From NCBI RefSeq assembly GCF_024160875.1, contig NZ_JAIULA010000002.1:1-64000 (forward strand): a DNA stretch of 64,000 nt, in the 5' to 3' direction. This document shows positions 15,511 to 29,696 of this stretch, one piece after another. This stretch comes from Ligilactobacillus ubinensis (GTDB lineage: Bacteria > Bacillota > Bacilli > Lactobacillales > Lactobacillaceae). The notes under the pieces were generated by a model. The model did no database searches, was not told where the DNA came from, and saw only the letters and a list, made by a program, of their open reading frames with translations. A program made the position numbers and the translations under genes. How positions within the stretch are numbered: position 1 is the stretch's first letter; each line of letters begins with the position of its first letter.

Positions 15511-16230
15511 TTGAAACCATTAATTGGAATTGTTGGTAACTATTTAGATAAACCTATCCCCGAACATGCTAATCTTCCTGTAACATATACACCACAAGGT
15601 TATGTGGATGCAGTTCATGCTGCAGGAGGAATTCCCGTTGTTATACCAATCGTTAATACAGATAACATTACAAGTTTGCTAAATCATGTTGATGGCATTG
15701 TTTTGGCTGGCGGACAAGACATTGACCCCATTTTTTATGGTGAAGAACCGCATATCAAACTTGGCTCACTTAACTATCCACGAGACGTTTTTGAACTCTC
15801 TTTATTGCGTAAAGCTGTTGTTAAAAATATACCAGTCTTAGGAATCTGTCGCGGCATTCAAGTTATCAATGTTGCCTTGGGTGGTAGTCTTTATCAAGAT
15901 TTAAGTGAATATAGCAACTGGAAAATTAAGCATCAACAATATGGGACTGCATGGCAAACTTCAACACATTCAATCAAGATTACTTCTAACAATGTGATTC
16001 ACGATATTTTTGGTGATACTGCTTGCGTAAATTCACTACATCATCAAGCAATATGTAAATTAGCACCTTTCTTACATCCTTTAGCTTATAGTGCTGATAA
16101 TTTAATTGAAGCTGTTGATTCACCAAACTATCGTATTCTTGGCGTCCAATGGCATCCAGAAGCACAGTATAAAAATAATGCTGAAGCTTTACAAATATTT
16201 AAATGGCTTATATCCGAAGCACAAAAATAA
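15511..16230 (+). CDS. Class I glutamine amidotransferase-like hydrolase (PuuD type)
   Basis: A 239-residue member of the gamma-glutamyl-GABA hydrolase family, which cleaves gamma-glutamyl amides. The triad is visible: Cys in VLGICRGIQV, and His and Glu in GVQWHPEAQY. VDGIVLAGGQDIDP and VNSLHHQAI are further family motifs. It starts at TTG with AGGAGGGA upstream. No putrescine-degradation genes are nearby, so the true substrate may be another gamma-glutamyl compound. It is transcribed alone and ends at a strong hairpin. Confidence 0.9.
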   Translation: MKPLIGIVGNYLDKPIPEHANLPVTYTPQGYVDAVHAAGGIPVVIPIVNTDNITSLLNHVDGIVLAGGQDIDPIFYGEEPHIKLGSLNYPRDVFELSLLRKAVVKNIPVLGICRGIQVINVALGGSLYQDLSEYSNWKIKHQQYGTAWQTSTHSIKITSNNVIHDIFGDTACVNSLHHQAICKLAPFLHPLAYSADNLIEAVDSPNYRILGVQWHPEAQYKNNAEALQIFKWLISEAQK

Positions 16231-16304
16231 TTTTTTTACATATTAAAAAAATTGCTTTATCAACACGTAAAAAAGTGAAGCAAATGCCGAATTTTTCATT
16301 AAAA

Positions 16305-16351
16305 AAGTTCTGAGAAAATCTAAAATAGATTTTTCTCAGAACTTTTTTAGA
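16305..16351. terminator. Bidirectional terminator
   Basis: AAAAAGTTCTGAGAAAATCT pairs with AGATTTTTCTCAGAACTTTT on the other side of a short AAAAT loop, with T-runs on both strands. It serves the plus-strand hydrolase and probably also the minus-strand gene that ends at 16401. Confidence 0.85.
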
Positions 16352-16400
16352 ATTTAGATTTTTCCCAAACTCTTTTTTTCAATTATACTACTTTTCTTCT

Positions 16401-17636
16401 TCATATCTCATCCATCATACTATCACTGTATGACCTTAGATTTGGTTGCACATTATCTTTTTTCAAAGAAATAATTTGTGCTCCAGCTGCTAACAAAATT
16501 ATATTATACGAAATTTCTAGAAAATGATGATCAATTGCTGCGCTTATTAATGTCAAGAATAATGCTAATACTAAATAATATTGTTGCTGTTGCATTGCCC
16601 TATTAGATAACATTAAAATAAATATTATTAAGCAAATAAAAAATATTATTCCATTCATCATTAGAATCCGAATAATCGAAGAATCAATAAAAAAATATGG
16701 TTCCTTAGGATTGAATTTTCCATTCCCATTTTGCGGAATATATTGTCCCCATAATGTAATCGGATATTTTATTAGCGCTGTATTCGCATATGTTAAACGA
16801 TGTGATAGCAAATTATCTAACATATTCCAAAACTTATTATTATTGTTAAAAATTGCTGTAATAAATACGTTTGCAGCTAAATAAACCACAATAAACCACG
16901 CTACTATCTGCGTACCAACATAATTCAATAATTGACTTAATGGTTTTAAAAAAGTTACACAACAAAGTAGTAAAAACATTAGGATAACGTCTAATCTTGT
17001 TCCAGTATACTTAAAAGTCAGAAAAAACGTGACTATAGCTAATCCATACTCCCAGATGTTAAACTTAAATTTTTTATACACAGCATACGCTAACATTAAG
17101 TTAAAAATATGCGCTGCAAAATCAGACGGAGTAACCGAGCCAAATGACATTCTCAAATCACTTCCAGGTCGTGCCATTGTCATATTCTCTAACTGTCCAG
17201 TTATTGTAAGTGTACCTAAACAAATTGCTACTATACTACAAACCCATAGGTACAATTGTAAAATGGTCTTATATTCAAACTTTAATGTACCAACAATCAT
17301 GACAAAATAATAAAATGGATCAAGTAATTGTGCATTAGAACAAATGTAATATAACAAACAACTACTTGCTAAGAAAACTCCAATAAATCTATATGAATGA
17401 TTGTCAAATAAAATTATTTTAAATACGACTAAAATAACACCCAACTGGGATAACCTAAACAATGAAAGTGAAGTTATTCCCGCAAAGTTATTAGTAATTT
17501 CCGTTCCGCGAAGATAGTTTCCGACTAGATAAAAACCTAACCCCCACAACAACAGTATCTTACTAATCTTGGGCATATTTTCTGATATCCATCTAGATAT
17601 CTTATCATATTCATCTAGTTGTCCAAACTTGTTCAT
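16401..17636 (-). CDS. Polytopic membrane protein resembling Wzy polysaccharide polymerases
   Basis: A 411-residue protein with about ten or eleven hydrophobic segments after a charged cytoplasmic start (MNKFGQLDEYDKISRW). It has a long loop around LLSHRLTYANTALIKYPITLWGQ, and the motif HRLTYANTA...LWGQ is what I associate with O-antigen or capsule polymerases (Wzy/EpsE-like). No glycosyltransferase or export gene is adjacent, so its polymer is unknown. Its start overlaps the Spx/ArsC-like gene by 26 bases, which suggests cotranscription. Assignment by topology and weak motif similarity only. Confidence 0.6.
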   Translation of the reverse strand: MNKFGQLDEYDKISRWISENMPKISKILLLWGLGFYLVGNYLRGTEITNNFAGITSLSLFRLSQLGVILVVFKIILFDNHSYRFIGVFLASSCLLYYICSNAQLLDPFYYFVMIVGTLKFEYKTILQLYLWVCSIVAICLGTLTITGQLENMTMARPGSDLRMSFGSVTPSDFAAHIFNLMLAYAVYKKFKFNIWEYGLAIVTFFLTFKYTGTRLDVILMFLLLCCVTFLKPLSQLLNYVGTQIVAWFIVVYLAANVFITAIFNNNNKFWNMLDNLLSHRLTYANTALIKYPITLWGQYIPQNGNGKFNPKEPYFFIDSSIIRILMMNGIIFFICLIIFILMLSNRAMQQQQYYLVLALFLTLISAAIDHHFLEISYNIILLAAGAQIISLKKDNVQPNLRSYSDSMMDEI

Positions 17637-17970
17637 ATATGTCTTCCTTAAATCCGCATGTAATAACTTTATTTTCTACCATCAACGGTCTCTTTATCAG
17701 TTTGCCGTCGGACGATAATAATTTAGCTGCCTCACTAACACTCATACTATCAACTTTATCTTTTAATCCTAACTGGCGATAGTGTTGCCCACTCGTATTA
17801 AAAAAATAACGCAACTTTTTATCAGAAGATGAAATCCATTTTTCTAGTTCTTCAACCTTAGGTGGATCATCAACAAGATCTTGCATTTCATATTGTACAT
17901 TATTTTGGTCTAACCATTTTTGTGCCTTTTTGCATGTACTACATTTAGAATAACAATAAAATTTTTTCAT
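17611..17970 (-). CDS. ArsC/Spx-family thioredoxin-fold protein
   Basis: A 119-residue single-domain protein. The redox pair is C10-S-T-C13 in YSKCSTCKKAQKWL. KRPLMVENKVITCGF matches the cis-proline region of the ArsC/Spx/YffB family. Spx proteins bind RNA polymerase alpha and usually keep a GxxR motif; this protein is closer to the YffB/MgsR-like arsenate-reductase-related group. Substrate and role are not established. It overlaps the downstream Wzy-like gene. Confidence 0.85.
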   Translation of the reverse strand: MKKFYCYSKCSTCKKAQKWLDQNNVQYEMQDLVDDPPKVEELEKWISSSDKKLRYFFNTSGQHYRQLGLKDKVDSMSVSEAAKLLSSDGKLIKRPLMVENKVITCGFKEDIYEQVWTTR

Positions 17971-18002
17971 ACTGTTCTCATCCCCATTAAATAAAATATA
18001 AC

Positions 18003-19205
18003 TTAGTTGAACTCAGTTTCATCATTACTAAACATATAACTCTTGTAGTGATATCGCATTGACATTATGAAACCTATACCTATCATATTTCCTAATAATG
18101 CAGAACCACCTTGACTAATAAAAGGAAGTGGAATACCTGTTAATGGTAACAAGCCAATACTCATACCAATATTTTCAAAAACATGGAATAAAATCATCAT
18201 GATAACACCAGTTGAAATATAAGCATAAAATTCATTTTTAGTATCAAAAGTTACTTGGATCATTTGAAAAATTAATAATAAATATATAAAAATTAAGACA
18301 CAGCTACCAATAAAACCAAAATTTTCACCTATAACAGAAAAAATCATATCTGATTCACGAACTGGTACATAAACATTTGAAACATTAAAGCCTTTTCCCA
18401 GTAATTTTCCTGACCCGATTGCTTTCATACTTTGCCACAATTGATAACTACTATCATTTGTACTGGCAGATGGGTTCAGCCATGAATCAATTCGATCAAA
18501 CTGGTATGACTTAAAACCAATTTTTTCTAAAATAGCACGATCATAAACAACTAAAAAAATAGCCGTAGACCCTAAAATTGTTCCGAACGCTATCACTGGA
18601 GCAATAATTTTCCATGTAATCCCTGAAACTATAACCATTCCTCCAAAAATTGCAACAAACACTAATAATGTCCCAAAATCATTTTGTAATTTTAGCAAAA
18701 TAGCTACTGGAACCAACCATCCAACCATCTTACCTAGCAAAATCCAATCTGTTCTCCAAGTATGCTCATAGTACTCCGAATTATGTTGCGTAATAACGCG
18801 TCCCATCATTAAGATAAAAGCAGGCTTCATTACTTCTGATGGTTGAAATGTAAAAGGCCCAATTGCAAACCAACTTTTAGCTCCTGTACTAGCTTCATAT
18901 GATCTACTATAGAAAACAAGGACTAAAACTAACAATGAAATTCCTAATCCATATGCTAACGGTGCTATTTTCCATAATTGTTCAGCATCAAATTGCATAA
19001 TAATCGCAACAATAGCCACACCTAATCCATACCAAATCATCTGCGACAGCATTACTTTTGCAATACTAGTCGTACTCGTATCGTGTTTTAAAGCCACATA
19101 GATGGAAACCATACCAATAACAGCTAAAACAAGGACACAAAAAATTATTCCCCAATCAATACGAGAGTCTTCATCTTCTTCATTTCTTAATTGTTTATTT
19201 AACAC
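18003..19205 (-). CDS. rodA: Cell elongation peptidoglycan polymerase RodA
   Basis: A SEDS-family membrane glycosyltransferase that polymerises lipid II during side-wall growth with a class B penicillin-binding protein. The 400-residue protein has about ten membrane helices. Motifs are KSWFAIGPFTFQPSEVMKPAF, LKLQNDFGTLLVF, and the C-terminal GIPLPFISQGGSALLGNMIGIG. It lies close to mbl, consistent with the elongasome rather than with FtsW and division. Confidence 0.92.
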   Translation of the reverse strand: MLNKQLRNEEDEDSRIDWGIIFCVLVLAVIGMVSIYVALKHDTSTTSIAKVMLSQMIWYGLGVAIVAIIMQFDAEQLWKIAPLAYGLGISLLVLVLVFYSRSYEASTGAKSWFAIGPFTFQPSEVMKPAFILMMGRVITQHNSEYYEHTWRTDWILLGKMVGWLVPVAILLKLQNDFGTLLVFVAIFGGMVIVSGITWKIIAPVIAFGTILGSTAIFLVVYDRAILEKIGFKSYQFDRIDSWLNPSASTNDSSYQLWQSMKAIGSGKLLGKGFNVSNVYVPVRESDMIFSVIGENFGFIGSCVLIFIYLLLIFQMIQVTFDTKNEFYAYISTGVIMMILFHVFENIGMSIGLLPLTGIPLPFISQGGSALLGNMIGIGFIMSMRYHYKSYMFSNDETEFN

Positions 19206-19300
19206 AGAAAAAGTCTCCTTTATTCCAATTACTATACTTTAATTATACGCAATTTGCCGACTGAACAATGTAGCAGTCGGCAAATTTACATATTTTTTAA

Positions 19301-19522
19301 CTAGCTTAAATGAAGATGAAAATTGCGAATTAGTAAATTAACCGCCTCATCTTGTGAACTAGCACGAAATCGTTCACCATTTGGATAAATAGCTATGTAA
19401 CGACTATCACCTAATTCAATCATGCCTAACTTAGCTTTCTTTGTTGTTAATTCTAACACAACTTTACCATTAATCATCTTTTCGGTTTCAAAAATTTGAA
19501 TGTTTTTTTCCGTCTTTGACAC
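19301..19522 (-). CDS. DUF2969 family protein
   Basis: A 73-residue protein, MSKTEKNIQIFETEKMING and so on, matching the small DUF2969 family found next to rodA and mreB in lactobacilli. It is mostly beta-strand and has no catalytic motif I can see. It lies between yidD and rodA in the same orientation. Function is unknown; its conserved position suggests a link to cell elongation. Confidence 0.75.
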   Translation of the reverse strand: MSKTEKNIQIFETEKMINGKVVLELTTKKAKLGMIELGDSRYIAIYPNGERFRASSQDEAVNLLIRNFHLHLS

Positions 19523-19556
19523 GTAAATGCTCCCTTCTAATTAGTAAAAAGCTTTA

Positions 19557-19814
19557 TCATTTATCTGGATCATTTTTATCTGGATTTCGTCGCAAGCTAA
19601 AGTATTTAGGTACATAATCAATTCCACCCTTAACAAAGGGATTACACCTTAAAATACGACTCACTCCCATCAAAAGTCCTAAAATGGCTCCATGTTTTTT
19701 AATTGCTTGCAATGCATAGTTTGAACAAGTTGGATAAAAACGGCAACTTGGTGGAAAAAGCGGAGAAATAAAGCGTTGATATATTTTTATAGACCAAATT
19801 AAAAATGATTTCAT
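19557..19814 (-). CDS. yidD: Membrane protein insertion efficiency factor YidD
   Basis: An 85-residue peripheral membrane protein of the YidD family, thought to assist YidC-dependent insertion. The signature is [22 protein letters not shown] with the two Cys of CRFYPTCS, then [14 protein letters not shown]. It follows mbl after 18 bases and is probably in the same transcript. Confidence 0.93.
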   Translation of the reverse strand: MKSFLIWSIKIYQRFISPLFPPSCRFYPTCSNYALQAIKKHGAILGLLMGVSRILRCNPFVKGGIDYVPKYFSLRRNPDKNDPDK

Positions 19815-19832
19815 TTTAATATTATAAAATTA

Positions 19833-20828
19833 CTATTTAGACTTATTATTTTTACTAATATGCTCCAATAAATATCCTGTTCCCACAGCAACATCATCTA
19901 GAGGCGAATCAGCAATAAATACTGGAACTTTTAATTCTGTAGAGAACAATTCATCAATTCCATCTAACAGAGCTCCGCCACCAGTCAACACAATGCCTCG
20001 ATCTATAATATCAGCAGCTAATTCCGGTGGTGTTACACTCAAAACTTCATGTGCTGACACAATAACTGACATCATTGTGTCATGTAAAGCTTCCTCAATT
20101 TCATCAGAGCTAATAGTTATCGATTCAGGCATTCCTTGAACTACATCTCTACCACGAACTTCCATTTCTTTGTTACGATGGCCCTTTACGACAGTTCCAA
20201 TTTCGATTTTAATTTTTTCGGCAGTATGTTCCCCTATTAATAAACCACGTTTTTTGCGTAAATAATTTACAATATCAAGATTTAATTTATCGCCTGCAAC
20301 TCGCATTGAACGGCTAACAACAATATCGCCCAAAGATAATACAGCTATATCACTAGTCCCTCCACCGATATCTATAATCATATTGCCTTGTGGTTTAAAA
20401 ATATCTAACCCTGCACCAACAGCTGCAACTTTAGGTTCTTCTTCTAAATAAACATTGCTACCGCCACCTGATTTTTCAGCAGCCTGACGAATTGCTTTTC
20501 TCTCTATTTCAGTAGTATTTGTAGGGCAACAAATCAAAATATTAGGTTTAGACATAAAGCCTTTTACATTTAACTTCTTTATAAAATAAGATAACATCTG
20601 CTCAGTCATATCAAAATTTGCAATTACACCATCTTTTAATGGCCGAATTGCCCGAATATTATTTGGTGTACGTCCAACCATTTTATATGCCTCAGATCCA
20701 ACTGCTAAAGCACGGCCAGTTTGTACATCAATTGCTACAACAGATGGTTCATTTAAAACAATTCCTTTTCCTTCAACGTTGATTAAAACATTGGCAGTAC
20801 CCAAATCAATACCAATATCCTTTGCCAT
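19833..20828 (-). CDS. mreB: Rod shape-determining actin homologue MreB/Mbl
   Basis: A 331-residue bacterial actin that guides lateral wall synthesis. ATP-binding motifs are DIGIDLGTANVLI at 4-16, MIIDIGGGTSDIAV near 155-168 and RGIVLTGGGALLDG near 278-291. MreB, Mbl and MreBH cannot be told apart by eye; the location next to murA and ywzB, apart from mreCD, fits the Mbl-type copy. The neighbours yidD, DUF2969 and rodA read in the same direction. Confidence 0.93.
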   Translation of the reverse strand: MAKDIGIDLGTANVLINVEGKGIVLNEPSVVAIDVQTGRALAVGSEAYKMVGRTPNNIRAIRPLKDGVIANFDMTEQMLSYFIKKLNVKGFMSKPNILICCPTNTTEIERKAIRQAAEKSGGGSNVYLEEEPKVAAVGAGLDIFKPQGNMIIDIGGGTSDIAVLSLGDIVVSRSMRVAGDKLNLDIVNYLRKKRGLLIGEHTAEKIKIEIGTVVKGHRNKEMEVRGRDVVQGMPESITISSDEIEEALHDTMMSVIVSAHEVLSVTPPELAADIIDRGIVLTGGGALLDGIDELFSTELKVPVFIADSPLDDVAVGTGYLLEHISKNNKSK

Positions 20829-21058
20829 AATAATTCTCCTCTTTAAAGTTGATTACATTAAACCGCAACATGCCATATATAGACTACATAGACATACGGT
20901 TTTTTATTGTATAATTATTAATATTCGCTATTCTTAAAACTCTAAATGATTATTTATAATCCAATCATAGTTTACCTATGCCATTATAACATGAAGTAAC
21001 TTAAGATGAAAATCAAGTTTACATTGATTCCCTGTAGTTAGTATATCCGTAATACGTC

Positions 21059-21106
21059 AAATATCTCATAATTTGTCAGAAAAATCTAACAAGTTACGAG
21101 ATATTT
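21059..21106 (-). terminator. Hairpin after murA
   Basis: AAATATCTC (21059-21067) pairs with GAGATATTT (21098-21106), and further pairing inside (TTGTCAGA with TCTAACAA) extends the stem. There is no long T-run, so it is a weaker terminator candidate. The rest of 20829-21138 appears to hold only the mreB promoter. Confidence 0.5.
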
Positions 21107-21138
21107 ACATATTCCTATTATAGTATCCTATACAAAAA

Positions 21139-22446
21139 TTACTTTCTACTGTGTTGCATTAGTCGGTAATCCTGCTTTTCAACTACATCATCAATGCGTT
21201 TAATTTCAGCCCCTAAAGAAGCCAACTTTTCATGAAATTTATAGTAACCTCGATCTAAATATTTTAACTGTGTTACCTGAGTAATATTGCGTGCCACTAA
21301 TCCTGCTAAAATTAGCGCAGCTGCAGCTCTCAAATCAGTGGCAGCAACTTGAGCTCCGTTGAGCTTTGCCGAACCATATATGATTACTGTATTACCTTCT
21401 ATTTTAAAATCAGCATTCATACGGCGTAATTCCTCTAAATGCATGAATCTATTTTCAAAGACTGTTTCAGTTAATAAACTCGTTCCGTGAGCCACAAGTT
21501 GTAAAACAGAGACTTGCGGTTGCATATCCGTTGGAAAGCCGGGATAAGGTAGCGTTTTTATAGCAATCGGTTTTAGCTCTTTAGGTCCAATAACACGAAT
21601 ACCCTTTTCTTCTTCTTGGACCAAGACGCCCATTTCTTCTAATTTTGATATTAGCGGTATATTGTGTTCTGCAATTGCGTCTTTAATTAAAACATTTCCC
21701 TTTGTTAAGGCCGCTGCAACCATAAAAGTTCCAGCTTCAATTCGATCTTGAATTATAGCGTGCTCAACACCATGTAATTCTTCAACACCTACAATTCGTA
21801 TTGTTTCAGTTCCAGCACCCTTAACATTGGCACCCATTTTATTCAATACATTAGCTAAATCAACTATTTCTGGCTCACGTGCCACATTTTCAATTACTGT
21901 AACACCCTTTGCCAAAGTTGCAGCCATCATAATATTCTGTGTTGCACCTACACTAGGAAAATCTAAATAGATATTAGCACCAACTAATCCTGTTGTAGTT
22001 GCTTCTATGTATCCATCATGCTGTTCTATTTTTGCACCTAATGCTTCCATTCCCTTTAAGTGCAAATCAATTGGTCGTGAACCTATGGCACATCCTCCAG
22101 GCATTGCAACTTTTGCATGCTTTAGCCGAGCCAATAAGGGACCTAAAACAACTATTGAAGCTCGCATTTGCGAAACATATTTAAAGGGAGCTTCATAAGA
22201 TAGTTTTCCTGTTGCATCAAGTTCAATAGCCTTGTTTTTTTCGTCCATGCCAACTTCTACATTCAAAAATCGAATGACGTTATTCATCGTATATACATCC
22301 GATAGAATAGGCACATTTGTTAAAACTGTTCGACCCTTTTTAGGCAAAATTGCTGCTGCCAAAATTGGCAATACAGCATTTTTTGCGCCTTCAATTTCAA
22401 CTGTTCCAGAAAGTCTGTGTCCGCCACGAACAATAATTTTTTCCAA
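21139..22446 (-). CDS. murA: UDP-N-acetylglucosamine 1-carboxyvinyltransferase MurA
   Basis: Transfers enolpyruvate from PEP to UDP-GlcNAc, the first committed step of peptidoglycan synthesis and the target of fosfomycin. The active-site Cys is in [15 protein letters not shown], so the enzyme should be fosfomycin sensitive. [14 protein letters not shown] and [10 protein letters not shown] are family motifs. The start is TTG at 22446 with GGAGGA seven bases upstream, giving 435 residues ([14 protein letters not shown]); an upstream ATG would add 14 unsupported residues. It lies between ywzB and mbl. Confidence 0.95.
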   Translation of the reverse strand: MEKIIVRGGHRLSGTVEIEGAKNAVLPILAAAILPKKGRTVLTNVPILSDVYTMNNVIRFLNVEVGMDEKNKAIELDATGKLSYEAPFKYVSQMRASIVVLGPLLARLKHAKVAMPGGCAIGSRPIDLHLKGMEALGAKIEQHDGYIEATTTGLVGANIYLDFPSVGATQNIMMAATLAKGVTVIENVAREPEIVDLANVLNKMGANVKGAGTETIRIVGVEELHGVEHAIIQDRIEAGTFMVAAALTKGNVLIKDAIAEHNIPLISKLEEMGVLVQEEEKGIRVIGPKELKPIAIKTLPYPGFPTDMQPQVSVLQLVAHGTSLLTETVFENRFMHLEELRRMNADFKIEGNTVIIYGSAKLNGAQVAATDLRAAAALILAGLVARNITQVTQLKYLDRGYYKFHEKLASLGAEIKRIDDVVEKQDYRLMQHSRK

Positions 22447-22511
22447 AGTAATTCCTCCATATGCAAGACCTCCCTCGTAGCCTCGCAATTATTTATATTA
22501 ATAAATCAACT

Positions 22512-22745
22512 CTATTCCAAAATATAAACAATATTACGTGCGTTATCAATAAAGCTTAAGAAAAATTCACTGCATCCAAAACCAATAGTCACAGAAAGCA
22601 TCACAATTACTAATTTGAATTTTCCTTGTCGCTCAGGTGTAATATATCTATCTAAACGTAAAGATTGTATTCCTATAAAAGCCAATGCAATAAAGACAAA
22701 ATGACTAATGATAGTTAATAAAGCGGTATAACCATAATAATGCAT
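22512..22745 (-). CDS. DUF1146 membrane protein YwzB
   Basis: A 77-residue protein with two hydrophobic segments, at about 8-28 and 43-63, and LDRYITPERQGKFK between them. This matches the DUF1146/YwzB family, which lies between atpC and murA in many Firmicutes. Function is unknown. Confidence 0.82.
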   Translation of the reverse strand: MHYYGYTALLTIISHFVFIALAFIGIQSLRLDRYITPERQGKFKLVIVMLSVTIGFGCSEFFLSFIDNARNIVYILE

Positions 22746-22927
22746 AAAATTACCTCACATTTAATTCGTCATAATCATAGCACAAAATATAATTTGAGTC
22801 ACTTTCTAAGACTCATTTATCTAAGTAATTAACAAAACTTAAAAAATAAAGTACCTATTACCATATTCAACATTTTTCAATAATATGTCAAGATTATCTT
22901 TTGTAAAATAGCTAAAAATAAAAAAGG

Positions 22928-22950
22928 TCAAGGAATAACCTCAACCTTTT
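22928..22950 (-). terminator. Terminator after the ATP synthase operon
   Basis: AAGGTCAAGG and CCTCAACCTTTT form a hairpin just past atpC, with flanking A and T runs. It probably ends the atp transcript and is readable in both directions. Confidence 0.55.
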
Positions 22951-22976
22951 CTTAGCATGTTACGACTACTTGAATG

Positions 22977-23396
22977 TCATTTATTTGAAATACTAATTCT
23001 GTTAATTGCACGTCGTAAAGAAACTTCTGCACGACGCAATTCGTCCACGTTATGTGTTTGTTTTGCTTCCTCAATCCGTTTTTCAGCACGTTCTTTTGCG
23101 CGCTGAGCACGATTAGTATCAATATCTTCACGTTTTTCAGCTGATGATGCAACAATTGAAAGCGTATTGTCAGAAAACTCCATGAAGCCACCACTAACAG
23201 CAATTTCATCAAACTTTTCTTCCGTTGTTTGGACACGTACACGATCAATTGCTAATGCCGCTAATGTCGGAATATGGTTAGGCATTATTCCAATCTCACC
23301 AACTGTTGTTTTACAAACAACTAGCGAAGTTGAATTCTCATATACACTTCCATCGGGTGTAACAATGTTAACTACGATAGTAGGTTTTGCATCCAT
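22977..23396 (-). CDS. atpC: ATP synthase epsilon subunit
   Basis: Part of the F1 central stalk; it couples rotation and inhibits ATP hydrolysis. The 139-residue protein has an N-terminal beta-barrel (VVNIVTPDGSVYE, GEIGIMPNHIPTLAALA) and a C-terminal helical hairpin (KREDIDTNRAQRAKERAEKRIEEA). It is the last of the eight atp genes, 14 bases after atpD. Confidence 0.95.
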   Translation of the reverse strand: MDAKPTIVVNIVTPDGSVYENSTSLVVCKTTVGEIGIMPNHIPTLAALAIDRVRVQTTEEKFDEIAVSGGFMEFSDNTLSIVASSAEKREDIDTNRAQRAKERAEKRIEEAKQTHNVDELRRAEVSLRRAINRISISNK

Positions 23397-23410
23397 TGGA
23401 CGTTACCCCC

Positions 23411-24829
<1,419 letters not shown>

Positions 24830-24840
24830 CTATAAATTAA

Positions 24841-25776
24841 TTATTCTAAGGCAGCTTGTGCACCTGTGATTTCTGTAATTTCCGTTGTAATCGCACTTTG
24901 TCGTGCACGATTATATTTCAACTCTAACGAAGAAATAATGTCTCGTGCATTGTCACTTGCTGATTTCATAGCTGTTGAACTAGAAGAATGCTCCGATGTT
25001 TTAGCATCTAAAATTGCACCATAGACCAAACTTTCTGCATATTGGGGTAATACAACCTCTAATATTGCATCTTGCGATGGTTCTGTCTCATAATCTGCAG
25101 CAATTCCATTTTCGTCGGGTGAATTAAAATCATCACTCCCCATATTTTCTGCAGAAATAGGTAACATTTTTTCAGCACGAAATACAGATGTTAGTGTGTT
25201 AACAAAGTGATTATAACATACATATAATTCATCATATTGTTCATTATCATACATAGCAACAATATTATTTACAATTGGTCGGACTTCACGAAATGTTGGA
25301 ATATCTTTTACACCACGATATTCATATTCAACATCATAACCACGTTTTTTGAAAAAATCAGCACCAGTTCCACCAATAGCAAGGATTACTGTGTTATCTT
25401 TATTACGTTTATCGCTATCGATTAATTGCATCGTTTGCTTGATTACATTACTGTTATAACTTCCTACTAAACCACGATCAGATGTAATAACAACAACACC
25501 TGTCTTTTTAACTGGTCGTTGTTTTAACATGCCAAGTGTGTTGATTTTACCATTTTGGCTTTTCCCCGATCCTACAGTAGCAGAATCCAATAAGTGAGAT
25601 TTTGCCAAATGAGTGATAACACTGCGAATTTTTTGCGCATATTTCTGATAACTAGTCGTATGTTTTTGAATCTGACTTAATTTGGCTGTTGAAACCATCT
25701 GCATGGCTCCTGTAATTTGGCCCGTTTTTTTAGTTGATTCTATTCGACGTTTAACTTCTTGTAAAGAAGCTGGCAT
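24841..25776 (-). CDS. atpG: ATP synthase gamma subunit
   Basis: The rotating central shaft of F1. The N-terminal coiled-coil is [32 protein letters not shown], in part, and the C-terminal one is [34 protein letters not shown] is conserved. The 311 residues are normal for lactobacilli. It lies between atpA and atpD as expected. Confidence 0.95.
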   Translation of the reverse strand: MPASLQEVKRRIESTKKTGQITGAMQMVSTAKLSQIQKHTTSYQKYAQKIRSVITHLAKSHLLDSATVGSGKSQNGKINTLGMLKQRPVKKTGVVVITSDRGLVGSYNSNVIKQTMQLIDSDKRNKDNTVILAIGGTGADFFKKRGYDVEYEYRGVKDIPTFREVRPIVNNIVAMYDNEQYDELYVCYNHFVNTLTSVFRAEKMLPISAENMGSDDFNSPDENGIAADYETEPSQDAILEVVLPQYAESLVYGAILDAKTSEHSSSSTAMKSASDNARDIISSLELKYNRARQSAITTEITEITGAQAALE

Positions 25777-25795
25777 CAGCTCTCACCACCCTTTC

Positions 25796-27322
<1,527 letters not shown>

Positions 27323-27331
27323 TTAAAATCA

Positions 27332-27874
27332 TTATTTTAATAATAGACGTTTAATTCGTTCAATCTTTGTCTTAATTGAACCGTCATAAATGTAGCTATT
27401 TGATTGTAGAATAACACCACCAATAATTGTTGAATCAACTACTGGTTTAACAACAACATTTTTAGCATTAACAATATTAGCAAATGAATCGCTCAATTTT
27501 TTTGTTTGTATATCATCTAATTTAATAGCTGTGGTTACAGTTACACGCACCGTTTTTTGAAATTCATCATATAATTTATTAAATTCGTTAATAACGTCAT
27601 TCAAATTAGCTATTCTATTATAATCAAATAACATGTTCAATAAATTTTTTGTCAACTCAGAGGCATTTTTTGTCAAACTCTCTAACAAGGCCAATTTAGC
27701 CTCATAGTTTATAGAAGGGCTTGTCATAAATACCGTAAATTGTGGTTGCGTAGCTATACCCTTTTTTACCTCAGCCAATTCTGCACTTATATTTTCTAGT
27801 TGCTTCTTTTCTTGCGCAACTTCAAACAATGCTTGACTATAACGATGGGCAATTGTTGAATTATCTAATGCCAT
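27332..27874 (-). CDS. atpH: ATP synthase delta subunit
   Basis: Links the alpha3beta3 head to the b-subunit stalk. The 180-residue protein has the N-terminal helical bundle ([16 protein letters not shown]) and the C-terminal [22 protein letters not shown] motif typical of OSCP/delta. It overlaps the atpF stop by 14 bases. Confidence 0.94.
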   Translation of the reverse strand: MALDNSTIAHRYSQALFEVAQEKKQLENISAELAEVKKGIATQPQFTVFMTSPSINYEAKLALLESLTKNASELTKNLLNMLFDYNRIANLNDVINEFNKLYDEFQKTVRVTVTTAIKLDDIQTKKLSDSFANIVNAKNVVVKPVVDSTIIGGVILQSNSYIYDGSIKTKIERIKRLLLK

Positions 27875-28388
27875 TTTGCTTCCCCAACCCTTCGATATAT
27901 GAATCTACTAAAGCCTTTTGGTCTTCAGAACTCAATTCTTTTTGAATTATCTTCGAAGCAATTTCAATAGATAATTCCGCTACATCATTTTTAACACCAT
28001 CTAAAGCCTCTTGACGTTCTTGCTGAATGTCTTTTTTAGCATTAGCCTTCATCGTAACAACTTCATCATGTGCTGAATTCACAATGTTTGTTTTTTGCTG
28101 TTCACCGTTTTGTTTAGCACGATCAATAATTTTAGAAGCTTCAACATGTGAATCTTTTAAAGCAACTTCACGTTGTTGTGCTAATTCTTGCGCTTTTTTG
28201 CGTGAATCTTCTGCAGAATCAATGTCATTAGCAATTTTAGTTGCTCTTTTTTCCATCATTTCTGTTACTGGACTCCAAGCAAACTTTTTAATCAATGCAA
28301 GCAAAATTAAAAAGATAACTAAATAATATAAAAAGTCACCCCAAGCAAAACCTGAGCTAGCAGCTCCTAGTAAAAACGTTGAATTCAT
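27861..28388 (-). CDS. atpF: ATP synthase b subunit
   Basis: The peripheral stalk. A single membrane helix at about 17-35 ([22 protein letters not shown]) is followed by a long charged coiled-coil to the C terminus. The length is 175 residues. Overlap with atpH points to translational coupling. Confidence 0.94.
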   Translation of the reverse strand: MNSTFLLGAASSGFAWGDFLYYLVIFLILLALIKKFAWSPVTEMMEKRATKIANDIDSAEDSRKKAQELAQQREVALKDSHVEASKIIDRAKQNGEQQKTNIVNSAHDEVVTMKANAKKDIQQERQEALDGVKNDVAELSIEIASKIIQKELSSEDQKALVDSYIEGLGKQNGIR

Positions 28389-28446
28389 CTATTGACACCT
28401 CCTTACTCAATATTTCGTAACTTTACAATATCGACTTTTGAAGGTC

Positions 28447-29395
<949 letters not shown>

Positions 29396-29494
29396 CGGGT
29401 TTCACCTCTTTTCATAATTAGTCAAAAATGGCCAAACATCAACCAAAGTAAGTCATAGAGAGATTCAAGTTAAAAAACCTTGAATACAAGAGAA

Positions 29495-29523
29495 ATAATA
29501 CCACCATTTCGCTCAAAATACAA
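29495..29523 (-). promoter_or_regulatory. Promoter of the ATP synthase operon
   Basis: On the minus strand TTGTAT (29518-29523), a 17-base spacer and TATTAT (29495-29500), about 100 bases before atpB. A hairpin upstream, TACCAATTTGTTA with TAACAAAAATTGGTA (about 29533-29570), may insulate it from upp. Confidence 0.55.
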
Positions 29524-29654
29524 AGGCAAAATTACCAATTTGTTAGCGTTTTCTATAACAAAAATTGGTATTTCAACTATATATGTCACACAATATATTT
29601 CATGTTACATTTGATATCATAGCTTTAATAGCGCTTTCTTTGTGTGTAAAAAAA

Positions 29655-29684
29655 ACTGCGACACTAAAAAAAATTTATCGCAGT
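29655..29684 (-). terminator. Terminator after upp
   Basis: ACTGCGA (29655-29661) pairs with TCGCAGT (29678-29684), followed by nine T residues on the minus strand. It lies 13 bases past the upp stop. Confidence 0.8.
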
Positions 29685-29696
29685 AATAAAAAAAAT

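Noticed and set aside
22928-22950. Possible regulatory RNA downstream of atpC
   Set aside because: A simple hairpin with T-run explains it as a terminator.
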